From contig CP053149.1 in the NCBI GenBank assembly GCA_014607495.2, positions 62,001-126,000 on the forward strand: a stretch of DNA of 64,000 nt. Direction: 5' to 3'. This stretch comes from Carposina sasakii (lineage: Eukaryota; Arthropoda; Insecta; Lepidoptera; Carposinidae). The notes beneath the pieces were generated by a model. It saw only the letters and a program-made list of their open reading frames with translations, searched no databases and had not been told where the DNA came from. A program made the translations under genes and the position numbers. Numbering within the stretch: the first letter of the stretch is position 1; each line of letters starts with the position of its first letter. Below are positions 12,586 through 23,400 of the stretch, one piece after another.

Positions 12586-12593
12586 ACGCTATG

Positions 12594-13606
12594 TTTAGGT
12601 CCAACGAGAGTTATCATAATAAAAATTTTGAGAAGTAAAACAATCCCACGGTTGTAATGACTTCAGCCCGACCTGGGTAAAAGTTGTATATCTACGACAA
12701 TTTAGAAATGTAGATACATACTTACATAATGTAATTTATTTAAATAAAGACTTGTGGATAAACTTATATACTGAACGATTCCCTCCGCACTTATTTGAAA
12801 GAAACTTCCCAAAAGTTATGTTTCAGAAAAATAGGTAGGTAACTATCTACCTACCTTCTCGGTGTAAGCGACCTTGTTTAATAGCTTTCTCATGTAACTC
12901 AATATCGTAAAGAGTTTTTAAGGCTAATCATACCTACTAATACAAGCTTTAATCTGAGAAAGCGTAAATCGCGATATTACGCTCGGTTTTAAAATGAATT
13001 ATTCAATGCCTACCTAGAACAAGAACCTGACCACGTACCTAATGATATTGAGGAGTATATATACCTTTTATCATAAATTATTTTAACAAGGTACCAAAAA
13101 AGTTTGGAAATATTACATTCCACCAAACCATCATGCAAAGAGAAAAAAATTATCCATTAAGTCATATTCGCTTTTTTCTAAAAGTATAAATAAATAAAAT
13201 TATTCCATTAATATACAGTCAGTATGCTGCTATCCTTTAATCTACTGTGTGAACCGCAGCGTAAAATCTTCAAATTCGACATTTTAATAAATATTAAATT
13301 AGCTTCACCACTTGGGGGCTAAATAAGTTGTCTATAAAAGTAAAAAAAAATAAGAAAAAACCTGCCAGATTTCGTTATTCAGTGCGGGTGCGGAAATGTG
13401 CGGCAACGCCGACAGTAAATTGAAAATTAAATTAAAATGCTAACATTTTGTTGTCCGTCCGGGAGGCCGCTGCAAATTCCCGCGAAAAAGGCTCAAATGG
13501 CCCACCTAATAACTGTATGCAAATTGGAATAAATGGACAGTACTTGAATTGGCTTCAGTGGGTTTAGGGTATTCAACTCCTTTATGTTGTTAGGAATATA
13601 TACCTA
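12594..13606. other. Intergenic DNA, no feature seen
   Basis: AT-rich, with no credible coding frame and no repeat I recognise. Confidence 0.45.
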
Positions 13607-13860
13607 CAGGATGATTTTTGGTCGTCAACGTTCCTGAAAACGACGGAATCTCCTCATCATCACGATCATTTTTCTCCATAGAAGCATACTGGGGAAGTGT
13701 CTGGTTCCCAAGATATTAGGGTCCAAAGTTGAGTAAATAGACTGCGTTTTTCTGCATAAATGCACATAGACGCACGTAGCAAGATTTTTTCACGAGAAAT
13801 AATTAATATCTGTCTATGAAAAAAAACTAGCTTAACACTGGACACTATTCGCCCGATCAA
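13607..13860. repeat. MITE fragment, GGTCGTCAACG family
   Basis: Starts CAGGATGATTTTTGGTCGTC and runs through GACTGCGTTTTTCTGCATAA to the CGCCCGATC block. It matches one half of the full element at 22086-22463 and the fragment at 18525-18720. The far end is missing. Confidence 0.7.
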
Positions 13861-14799
13861 GTAAACATTATTTTTTTTATTTACATCGTTCCCAGATTTT
13901 TTTTGGCATACACTTACTTTATTTGATGTATAGTCTAAATAGTCATTCAGTATTTAAGTACCTATATACTCTTACACCTACCCAACATTTTAGACTAGGT
14001 AAACTAAACTTTTACAGGAAGCTTAGGTAGGTCGGTATGAAAATCCTATTTACCTAATACATACCATATTTTATCATTAATTGCATATTAATATTTCTTT
14101 TAAACAAAGCCATAGCCCAAACCGATATTCAGATGTTTTCATACTGTCCTGCAAAATTCAGCTATCGGCTAGAGAGTAGGTACGTTTACTTTATTTTTAA
14201 ATTCGAGCGCAATCGGCACACGGTGTCGAAGTTTACAAACTTTTAGAGTTTTAGCCGCTGGGGAAATTTAGAAATTGATATCGCCATTTAACTTTGTTAC
14301 AACCACTATCTAATGGAGAGATTTAAACTTTCGTACCGATAGCGATCCGAGCTCGCAACATCCACTTGCCCTTGCCTGTGCCTGGGCCCCGGCCGGCTCA
14401 AACTTGATCCTAAAACTAAGCAGAAACTATGTTCATATACTGTACTATGTTCTACTATTCCCTTGGGTCTACATACCAAAACATATTGCTTGCTTGTGTT
14501 ATTTTAACATGGCTTCATTATCATCATCTCTACGGCCCTTTTCGCACTATTGATATTTATAGGTAGGTATATTATATTTTGGCCTAACGCAAACCGTTTC
14601 GGGAATGCTATTGATAGCTTCTGTTTCTTAATTCGAGGTGAAATTGGATGCGGAATAGCAGGTATAAGTATATTGGTGTATGGGGTCCCATATAAATTCT
14701 AACGGGACCCAAGCCGTCCTCAACTGCTCGCCCCGTGCACCCTGCGAACAGAACGAGGCTTGGCCACCGCAACCAGCATTGGATCCAGTCGTGGCGGGT
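13861..14799. other. Intergenic DNA, no feature seen
   Basis: AT-rich with a locally GC-rich patch near 14370-14400 and again just before the gap. Nothing recognisable. Reading frames that cross the gap are artefacts. Confidence 0.4.
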
Positions 14800-15299
14800 N
14801 NNNNNNNNNNNNNNNNNNNNNNNNNNNNNNNNNNNNNNNNNNNNNNNNNNNNNNNNNNNNNNNNNNNNNNNNNNNNNNNNNNNNNNNNNNNNNNNNNNNN
14901 NNNNNNNNNNNNNNNNNNNNNNNNNNNNNNNNNNNNNNNNNNNNNNNNNNNNNNNNNNNNNNNNNNNNNNNNNNNNNNNNNNNNNNNNNNNNNNNNNNNN
15001 NNNNNNNNNNNNNNNNNNNNNNNNNNNNNNNNNNNNNNNNNNNNNNNNNNNNNNNNNNNNNNNNNNNNNNNNNNNNNNNNNNNNNNNNNNNNNNNNNNNN
15101 NNNNNNNNNNNNNNNNNNNNNNNNNNNNNNNNNNNNNNNNNNNNNNNNNNNNNNNNNNNNNNNNNNNNNNNNNNNNNNNNNNNNNNNNNNNNNNNNNNNN
15201 NNNNNNNNNNNNNNNNNNNNNNNNNNNNNNNNNNNNNNNNNNNNNNNNNNNNNNNNNNNNNNNNNNNNNNNNNNNNNNNNNNNNNNNNNNNNNNNNNNN
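14800..15299. other. Assembly gap (500 N)
   Basis: Exactly 500 unresolved bases. The round number suggests a placeholder and not a measured size. Repeat-rich sequence follows it directly. Confidence 0.99.
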
Positions 15300-15601
15300 T
15301 TCAAAGTTTTACGAAGTCCGCCATATTGGATTAAGAGTGACGTCACATTTTTTTCGAGTTACTCTCAGCTAGCCCTTTATTGATACCCATATTGTAGGAA
15401 TGCATTAAAAATATTGGTCCGCCATTGTGGGTATGCCGCCATGTTGGATTTAGAATGACGTCACACTGTTAATCATGCATTGTCATCCGAACTGACGTGC
15501 TCACCAAATTTCAGCCCAATCGGTTGAGGGCAAGTGCCTTAAAATTGAGTTGTAAGATTTCACCCGAACAAATATACATTGCAAGTTAAATAAAAGCTTG
15601 T
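15300..15601. repeat. GCCGCCAT / GACGTCAC repeat tract
   Basis: Two related blocks each combine a CCGCCAT(A/G)TTGGAT motif with a GACGTCAC palindrome (about 15318-15350 and 15428-15466). The inverse AATGGCGGTGCT recurs at 16376-16387, 16512-16523 and 16649-16660. This appears to be part of one repeat complex that extends from the gap to about 16700. Confidence 0.5.
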
Positions 15602-16210
15602 AAAAAAATGTGCTAACTTGTGCTAGGCTAGTCTTCTAAAACTACGTTCGAATAACGAGAATAAATGTGCAATTTTTTCTAAAAATGAAAAAACAAAATT
15701 TAAAAAAAAAAATTTTTGTTCGTACATAGTTCAAAAAAATACCACAACTTGTGCTAGGTTTGTGCTGCAGAACGCCGAAATCCCCACTTCGATAAGTCAA
15801 TGCGTTGTCGAGAAATTGCAGAAATAAAATTTTGGAACATAAAAGCGTCAAAATAACGGTCAAAATGCACTTATTCTCGTTATTCGAACGTAGATTTAGA
15901 AGACTAGCCTAGCACAAGTTAGCACATATTTGTTTTTTTTAAATGAGTGCATTTTGACCGTTATTTTGACGCTTTTATGTTCCAAAATTTTATTTCTGCA
16001 ATTTCTCGACAACGCATTGACTTATCGAAGTGGGGATTTCGGCGTTCTGCAGCACAAATCTAGCACAAGTTGTGGTTTTGGAACTTTGTACGCACAAAAA
16101 TTTTTTTAAAAAAATTTTGTTTTTTCATTTTTAGAAAAAATTGCACATTTATTCTCGTTATTCGAACGTAGTTTTAGAAGACTAGCCTAGCACAAGTTAG
16201 CACATTTTTT
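15602..16210. repeat. Large imperfect inverted repeat with CTAGCACAA motifs
   Basis: Arm 15602-15871 is the near-perfect inverse of arm 15946-16210; the spacer 15872-15945 repeats the outer end of the right arm (TTCGAACGTAG, AGAAGACTAGCC, TAGCACAAGTTAGCACA). Each arm contains TTCTCGTTATTCGAACG, CGATAAGTCAATGCGTTGTC and CTAGCACAAGTTGTGG-like blocks. It could extrude as a long cruciform. No coding potential is seen. The family is unknown to me. Confidence 0.75.
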
Positions 16211-16726
16211 GTTTTTTCAAATAAGTGAATTTAAACCGTTAAAATCGCATATTCATTTTTTAATGTTCAATTTTGTTTTTCCAATTAACCGTCTATGATA
16301 TTGATTTTTCGTTTGCAGCACATTCTAGCACATTTTAATCAGAATCGAAGCAATTTTTTTTTTTCGATTTTGACAAAATGGCGGTGCTGCGATTTTTTTT
16401 CAATCGCGATTTTCTGAAAATCTATCAGCGGTATCGAAATTTGCTTTACGGCACAGTATAGCACAGCCCTAGCACAAACTTATCCATTTGTTATTTTATC
16501 AATTTTACTAAATGGCGGTGCTAGTGATATTTTTTTTATTTTTCCTGTAACTTTTTAATTTTTTGATATTTTAAAATTTTATTTACGGCACAAGTCAGCA
16601 CATGCCTAGCACAATCTAGCACAACTATTATTTTTTTAAATTTCCAAAATGGCGGTGCTAACTTCATACACATCTAGCCCAAGCGGATGGGCTATTTTGT
16701 TATCAGGATATACGATATAGAATACA
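16211..16726. repeat. Repeated AATGGCGGTGCT plus GCACA-rich tract
   Basis: Three passes of the same theme (about 16320-16400, 16440-16530, 16590-16665): a run of GCACA or TAGCACA words, then a T-rich stretch, then AATGGCGGTGCT. It looks like a degenerate tandem array and ends close to where gypsy integrase homology starts. Confidence 0.5.
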
Positions 16727-17896
16727 GTATTAAAACAATTACATGTAAGCCATATGGGGATAGTTAAAACAAAATCCTTAGCACGCAGTTATCTGTGGTG
16801 GCCGAATATCGACGCGGACTTAGAAACAGTTTGTCAGGAATGTACCACTTGCGCGCTCGAAGCGTCAGCACCACCTCGCGCCGCCCCTCACTCGTGGCCA
16901 TATCTCACACAACCGTGGAGTAGGCTGCATATAGATTTCCTCGGCCCCTTTTATGGAAGGACTTTTCTTATCATTATAGATTCGAGTACTGAGTGGATTG
17001 AAGTTTTCGAGATGTCTACAGTGATCATCAGAGTACTCAAATCACTGTTTGCCCGTTTTGGCCTGCCAATGGAAATAGTGTCTGACCAAGGCCCACCCTT
17101 TACCAGTATCGAATTCCAAGAATTTTTAATCCGTAACGGAATAAAACAGTCATTCTCACCAATTTATCATCCTGCTTCAAATGGAGTAGCAGAACACGCG
17201 GTTAAGTTGTGTAAACGTGCCATTAAAAAAGCTATGACAGATTCCATTGATGTTGATACTGCCCTCCAAACATACTTATTAGCGTATAGGAATTGTATCC
17301 ACAGCACCACAGGGGATAGCCCGGCTATGTTACTCCAGCATAGGTCACTACGGTCACGGTTAGACCTATTGCGCAGCGACCGCTCACTGCAAGACCTCGT
17401 GTACGAGGAACAAAAGCGGCAGATGACTAACAGTGGCATTTTACCTAAAGTTCGCGATATCGGTGACTCGGTGTGGACTAGAAACTTTGGAAAGGGAGAT
17501 AAGTGGGTTAACGGTACAGTAGTCACCAACGAGGGATCGCGTAGGTGTTTAATAGAGGGTGAGGACGGTCGACTTTTAATGAGACATACGGATCAAATCA
17601 GAAACAGACCTCGTCGTTCAAGCCTTGTATATCCCAGTACACCGGTGTCGGGATTTAAGGGCGGCGAGGATGTAGTCATTAGGGAGGCATCAGAGCCACA
17701 GGTGGAGGCAGTGGCGAGTGTTAGGGACAGCAAGAGAGTAGATGACGTAAAGCAAGTACCGTTGATTAGTAACAATGAAGACACGCGTGTTACCTTATCT
17801 GCGCACACACCGCCGCCTCCGCCATCTCCAGCGCAACTAAGACGCTCGACAAGAACCCGTAATCCGCCCGTCCGTTTCGGATTTGAAATAGATTAA
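16727..17896 (+). mobile_element. 5'-truncated Ty3/gypsy pol: integrase
   Basis: Open frame from about 16727 (upstream in-frame TAG at 16718) to the TAA at 17894-17896. It starts inside the integrase zinc finger: HVSH, then WWPNID and CQECTTC (HHCC). The DDE residues are all present: Asp in HIDFLGP, Asp in VSDQGPPF, Glu in ASNGVAEH. The C-terminus holds a GDSVW beta-barrel segment, a polyproline stretch and an Arg-rich tail ending PPVRFGFEID. Gag, protease, RT and RNase H are missing; a different repeat abuts the break. The integrase frame itself is uninterrupted, so truncation may be recent or the frame lucky. Confidence 0.85.
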
Positions 17897-18006
17897 TTAT
17901 AAGTATTAAACATGTGCTTAGTTTAAGATTAATTAGTTATTAATAATTTATTGATTAATTAGTTATTTATTAAGGTGCATTCTTAAATTTAAGTGTGGAA
18001 GTGTAA

Positions 18007-18108
18007 TGTTGGGTATTTGATAAATGTTCTGTCGCCTGTCAGTCTCTGAATAAATCTCTAGTATACGGACGTGTCGTCGTATTATTTACATCCAAGTATT
18101 TCTCAACA
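18007..18108 (+). repeat. Candidate short LTR of the gypsy remnant
   Basis: A segment about 110 bp after the integrase stop begins TGTTGGG and ends CAACA, with an AATAAA at about 18048. TG...CA ends and the position fit a 3' LTR. No second copy exists in the window, so the call rests on its ends alone. Confidence 0.35.
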
Positions 18109-18524
18109 AACTTCTAAAATCTAATTTTATTCATTTGCTGTTGGCTACTTTCTTCACGATTCTTGATTTATCCAACTAAATACTTGATGAAGTACTTTAC
18201 TAGATGTAGTAATAAAAAGCCCACAAATTCCATTTTCATTACTTACACTTAATTTTACTTAAGAATACATTTTACACCTCACTGTATAAACTGCTTAAAA
18301 TAATTTTCTTACCGACTAATTCTGACTTGTTAACTGCCCATTCGTAACTGCTCATTTAGCTATTCTACTACCCAAGTATTTTTTTACGATCCATTTAATT
18401 ATTTACTACTTATTTTTGTTTATTTTACTGCTAAGTGCATTTTAATATTTTCTACTTATCAAAACTATTTAGGACTGCCCAGTTAAATCAGTGCCTTATA
18501 ATATTAGTAGGATTATCACTTATA

Positions 18525-18720
18525 CAGGATGATTTTTGGTCGTCAACGTTCCCGAAAACTACGGAATCTCCTTATCATCACGATAATTTTTCTCCATGGA
18601 AGCATATGTGGGAAATGTCTGGTTCCCAAGACATTAGGGTCCAAAGTTGAGTAAATAGACTGCGTTTTTTTTGCATAAATGCACATTGACGCGCGTAGCA
18701 AGATTTTTTCACGTGAAATC
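18525..18720. repeat. MITE fragment, GGTCGTCAACG family
   Basis: Starts CAGGATGATTTTTGGTCGTC and matches 13607-13860 through the GCACATTGACGCGCGTAGC block, then stops near ACGTGAAATC. Half-element only. Confidence 0.7.
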
Positions 18721-18922
18721 GGTTTAGGTACTCTTGACCTGACCTTTCTTTAGAATTTCACCAATTTGGTCGGTGAAGGTCCGGCGAGGTCTTCCCCTTA
18801 CAACTTTCCATCCACTCTTCCGTTGTACACTTTCTTTCGCCAAGGCGCGGGCAACGACTGGTGGGACTCGCAGGAACCCGAGAGTTGCTGACTGAGCACA
18901 TTTGTGTCGCTACAGGTATAAT

Positions 18923-19050
18923 AATCATCATCATCATTTACAGCCCTGAGAAGTCCACTGTTGGACATAGGCCTCCCCCAACAACCTCCACTCCGACCGG
19001 TCGGAAGCCGCCTGCATCCAACCGACGCCCGCGACCTTAGTATCCCACAC
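18923..19050 (-). repeat. RTE-like LINE 3'-end fragment, divergent subfamily
   Basis: Begins with an ATCATCATCATC run, then AGTCCACTGTTGGACATAGG and CCTCCCCCAAC. It is a second version of the same 3' end seen at 6571 and 25398. Confidence 0.6.
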
Positions 19051-19470
19051 CTAATAATTAATTATTACCTCCCTATATTGTAATAAAGCAATATTTATAA
19101 AATTCTAAAAGCATTTAATTAAATTTTAACTAAATAATTTGATCTAATAACATGTAGGTAGATCATTTGTGGTGTATGGTGGTAAAACTTATGTAGCGGT
19201 ACACGAATATAACTTTATTCTTAGGATTTTAAATATCAAACATAATCGTTTGGAATTTAGTACAAAAGTACTTTGATTATTTTAAATGTAGGTCATTTCA
19301 ACACTTCCATCAAAGGTTGTTTAGAGATCAGCGTAAAAATAATTAGGTAAGTAAGTACTATCATAGTAACTGTAGATACAATAGGTACTCTATAATTTTT
19401 GCATTAAGTACCTACATGCCTGCATTTTAGATATGTATTCATACTTCTACGTCAGTACACTAAGTAGTCT
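19051..19470. other. Intergenic DNA, no feature seen
   Basis: AT-rich with no coding frame or repeat that I recognise. Confidence 0.4.
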
Positions 19471-20099
19471 GGGGTGCGTTCGTGTAAGCCGGCGAAATCT
19501 TAGCCGGTCTAAAATTTAAACTGACTAAATGTTAAACACCCCGTTCAAGCACTCCGCGAGGCGAAAACTTAAACTGTCAAAATTTTATCCGACCCGTTCA
19601 CGTTCGTCCGCTGGTATAAATTTTCGCCTGGCTAGGATAAATTCTAGCGTGCTTTTTAGGTCGCGAAATCTTATCCTGCTGTCAGATTGACACTAATGAC
19701 AGCTGTCTGTTGTTTTTTGCTCGATTCGCGCCTTGATTGAATACTTTTAAATTGAGTTGAAAACTTGAAACACGAGTGAATAATTTATTGTATTGTGTCT
19801 GAGTGGATCATGGATGAAATTTCAATGCAAATTGTTGTAGATGAAAGGGGCAGAATGATTTACGACAAGGTAGAGTTTGCCATTTTAACTGTGTAATTAT
19901 TTCCAAATCACGAAGATTACAACAAAAATAATAAAAACTCTCCAAGTGTCGAGTTGAATAGATATTGTTTGACAAACTGCCAACTGCCAATTGAATTTGA
20001 CAGCTGATATTGACATAAGCACTATGACTCCGTTTAGCGATCCCTCGCTAGATAATTTTTAACCGGCTAAGATTTCGCCGGCTTACACGAACGCACCCC
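19471..20099. mobile_element. TIR element with 38-bp ends and a short exon-like stub
   Basis: The ends are perfect inverted repeats of about 38 bp starting GGGGTGCGTTCGTGTAAGCC. No target duplication is clear (TCT and TGT flank it). Inside, an ATG at 19810 opens 20 codons that end exactly at a consensus-like donor, AAG|GTAGAG at 19869; this looks like the first exon of a lost gene. GG-rich termini recall PIF/Harbinger elements, but no 3-bp TWA duplication supports that. It sits 319 bp upstream of the Stam start codon, so it may affect that promoter. Confidence 0.75.
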
Positions 20100-20417
20100 T
20101 GTGCATACTTCTATATTACACGTGTGCATGGGCATAATAAATCCGAGTGCCAGACTATTATGGCAGCATGGAACTTATTCCACCCTTCTCAAGTTGTTTT
20201 TTTTACTGACAGTGACAGTGACATCTGATGTCGAATGAATGATGACAAAACACAAAACAAAAAACAACAATGACAAGAGAAAAAATATCGGATCGCTCAA
20301 CGACACTAAAATAATATTTCTTTGAGTGCGCGCGTTATTTATTATTCGGAAATTAATGTACATATAATAGTGAAAATATCTGTATGTATTTTTCTATATA
20401 AATACACAAATACAAAC
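20100..20417 (+). promoter_or_regulatory. Probable Stam promoter and 5' UTR
   Basis: This is the only non-transposon DNA between the TIR element and the Stam ATG. It has GACAGTGACAGTGACA repeats near 20198-20213 and no TATA box that I would trust. The start context CAAACATGG is a good insect initiator. The transcription start cannot be placed from sequence alone. Confidence 0.35.
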
Positions 20418-23400
20418 ATGGGTATATTTGGCAACTCTTCACCATTTGATCAAGATGTTGGTAAGTTTCTTTTGTAGTTTCATTATAGGTTTCATGGAGG
20501 TTTCTTAGTACATACCTACCTGTTAATATTGTTCCTTCTTCGTAGTATGTAATATGGAAATTTTCTTTTGGAATAATCAAATCGTATAGGTGTGGTAGCT
20601 ATCTATTGGTAGATACTAGTCATACTCAGTCAGTAGTTGTTACGATAACAAAGAATCTGAATCATATTGTTTTAAAACTCAGGTATAATGTCCTTGTAGT
20701 TATTATTTACCTGTAATAAATTTCTTCTGTGTAGGTCCCCAAAATGGTATACATTAGGTACATTATTTTTTCAACAGTTAATAAGTCAAGTTTAAAGATC
20801 AAGATCTGCCATTCATTAGGTTTTAGCAAGTGAAGCCACTAATGGCCAACTTCAATATTGGAGATCAAAGAGAATCTCGGATATTATTACAAATTTAAAA
20901 TTATGTGATGCATTAAACTTTTATTGTCACCCTGCCTATCTGTTTGTCACAAATAAATAAAAACTACCTGCTTATGAAAAAATAAGTATGTGGTCATGAC
21001 TAGTTAAATGATAAAGTGAAACCATAAAGAATGTTAAAAGCGGCCAATGTGAGTCCGACTTGCATGAAGAGTTTCATAGGCTAGAAAATGTACCTACAGA
21101 TACCATAAACTGTGTTATATTTTGTATTGTAATCTTATACATTTTTTGGATTGTTGACTCACTTAGTTCAAAGATTTGAGGGAGGGACACACATTTTAGC
21201 ATTTTCTTTAGCGTCAAATTTACCATTTGACGCATGGAGGTATAAGTTTGACATACACCATAGAATAACAAGTCCCCAGAAGGAGTCATCAATGACAGAT
21301 GTGTTCCGGGTAGTGAAGCAAAAACGAGTCAATAATCCTGCATCTTCTGCTCATCTTACCCGCCGATTGTTGCCAAATCAATAAATATTATCAGTTTTTT
21401 AGATACAGTAAATAGGTTGTAAAAATTTGACATACTAAAAAGTAGCTTCAAAAGTGTGCATGATCACGGGTTCTGGGAATTTATTATTCTGTGACGTACA
21501 GATGACATGACACAACATGACAGATGAAATTTGTTTTTTTTTTGTTTGGTTTATCCCGAGATAATTCGGCGGGAAAAGCTGGAAGGGTGCAGGTGTAATT
21601 TTCTATGTTACTTTCTATGTTCGCACCCCAAAAATGAAAACGCTACCAAACAAAAAAGGAGGTGAATTTAAACAACCCAAAAATAAATAAATCGCAAAGC
21701 TTTTGCTTTGGCAACGGTCACCACCCCAAGGTGCGATTTGTTACAGTCTGTCAGGCATAACTTAGCGATTCGGGGCTTAATAGCCACCAACGTGGAGCTA
21801 ATAAGAGTTAAGGTCGCCTAAAGACGAAATCCAGGAGAGCAATATATAGATGAAGTATGACAGGTATATTCGGTAGGGAGTGTAAGAAAGAACTGAGAAT
21901 ATATTTCCCGAAATTCCCACCGGAATGGAACAAACTGGAATACAAAATTTTTAAGAAACCTATGAAGTTGAAATCGAAGATGTATGTTGATTAGGGACTG
22001 CTAGGGAGCACAAAGAACAGATATCCCGTAATTCCCACGGGAACTGGACAAACGGGAATTCCCAATTTTAACGAAAACCATTATACAGGATGTTTTTTTG
22101 TGGCCACCTTTAATGAAGGGTACGTACTCTATATATGAAAAAAGTAAGTTTATGCCAAAAAAATGCTGGGAAAAAAAATTTTTTTTTGAAAAAAAAATTT
22201 AAATTCCTTGATCGTGCGTAATTTATAGTGTCTAGTGTTTTGTTAGTTTTTTTATAGACAGATATAATTATTTTTCGTGAAAAAATCCTGCTACGCGCGT
22301 CTATGTGCATTTATGCAGAAAAAACGCAGTCTATTTACTCAACTTTGGACCCTAATATTTTGGAAACCAGACACTTCCCAGGTATGCTTCCATGGAGAAA
22401 AATGATCGTGATGATGAGGAGATTCCGTAGTTTCGGAAACGTTGACGACCAAAAATCACCCTGTATGATGAAATGGTAGGGAGTGTAAGGAAGCACTGAG
22501 GACATATTTCCCGAAATTCCCCCGGGAACGGGACAAACGAGAATTTAAAATTTTAGAGGATATGTACCGAAGCGAAGCGAGGGCGGGTCACTAGTTAGAC
22601 AATATAGTGACTTAACATAGTTACACAGAGAGTGTACACAGGCGAGCTTATATCTTTAAGAGATTTCTTCCAGCAAACCCAAGCAAACAATTTGTTACAC
22701 AATAATAGAGGGCAAGTCATGTACAGTACACCTAAAGAACAGAACATTATAAAACTAAATTTTTAAAATATTAAATATATAACAGCAATAATAAACTTAA
22801 TACATAATGTACCGTAGATTGCATTATACCAATTCGTTGATCCATCGCCTAGACGTCTTTTACGTTTACCGACCATTCGCAAGCTACAAAATGTACCGGT
22901 GGTTAACGAATAGTAACTACATGTGTTGGTCCCGGGCAGAGCGCGCCACGTCCGAGACGCTGACGGGCGAGGACTGGACGCTGATGATGGAGATCTGCGA
23001 CCGCGCGGCGGGCGGCGGCGCGGCGGCGGCGCGGGACGTCACGCGCGCCGTGCTGCGGCGCCTGGCGCACGCCGACCCGCACGTGGCGCTGCTGGCCGCC
23101 ACGCTGCTGGACGCGCTGGTGGCCAACTGCGGGCGCGCGCTGCTGCTGGAGGTGGCGTCGCGCGACGTGGCGGCCGAGCTGCGGCGCCTGGCCGCGCGCC
23201 CGCCCGCCGCCGTGGCCGCGCGCCTGCGCCAGCTGCTGCGAAAGTGGGCCGAGGGCGAGTTCCGCGACGACCCGCAGCTCGACCTCATCCCGGCGCTGCA
23301 CCGCCAGCTCGCGCAGGTACCGCTGCCTTATTCCCTTGAATATAGTTGACTAGGACTTACAGAAGGCGATACATTTGTCCCTCGTATTATGTCAAAATAT

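Noticed and set aside
14680..15383. Open frames across the N gap
   Set aside because: Produced by unresolved bases; no information in the middle.
16727..17896. Domesticated host integrase gene
   Set aside because: The frame is open but begins mid zinc finger without a credible start and has a LTR-like segment after it; a truncated transposon is simpler.
22807..22939. Start of Stam VHS exon at an upstream ATG (22807)
   Set aside because: Frame runs from intron across the acceptor CGGGCAG; the STAM N-terminus is in the exon at 20418.
22903..23301. Minus-strand frames over the Stam VHS exon
   Set aside because: Shadows of the Stam exon, Arg/Ala-rich low-complexity translations.
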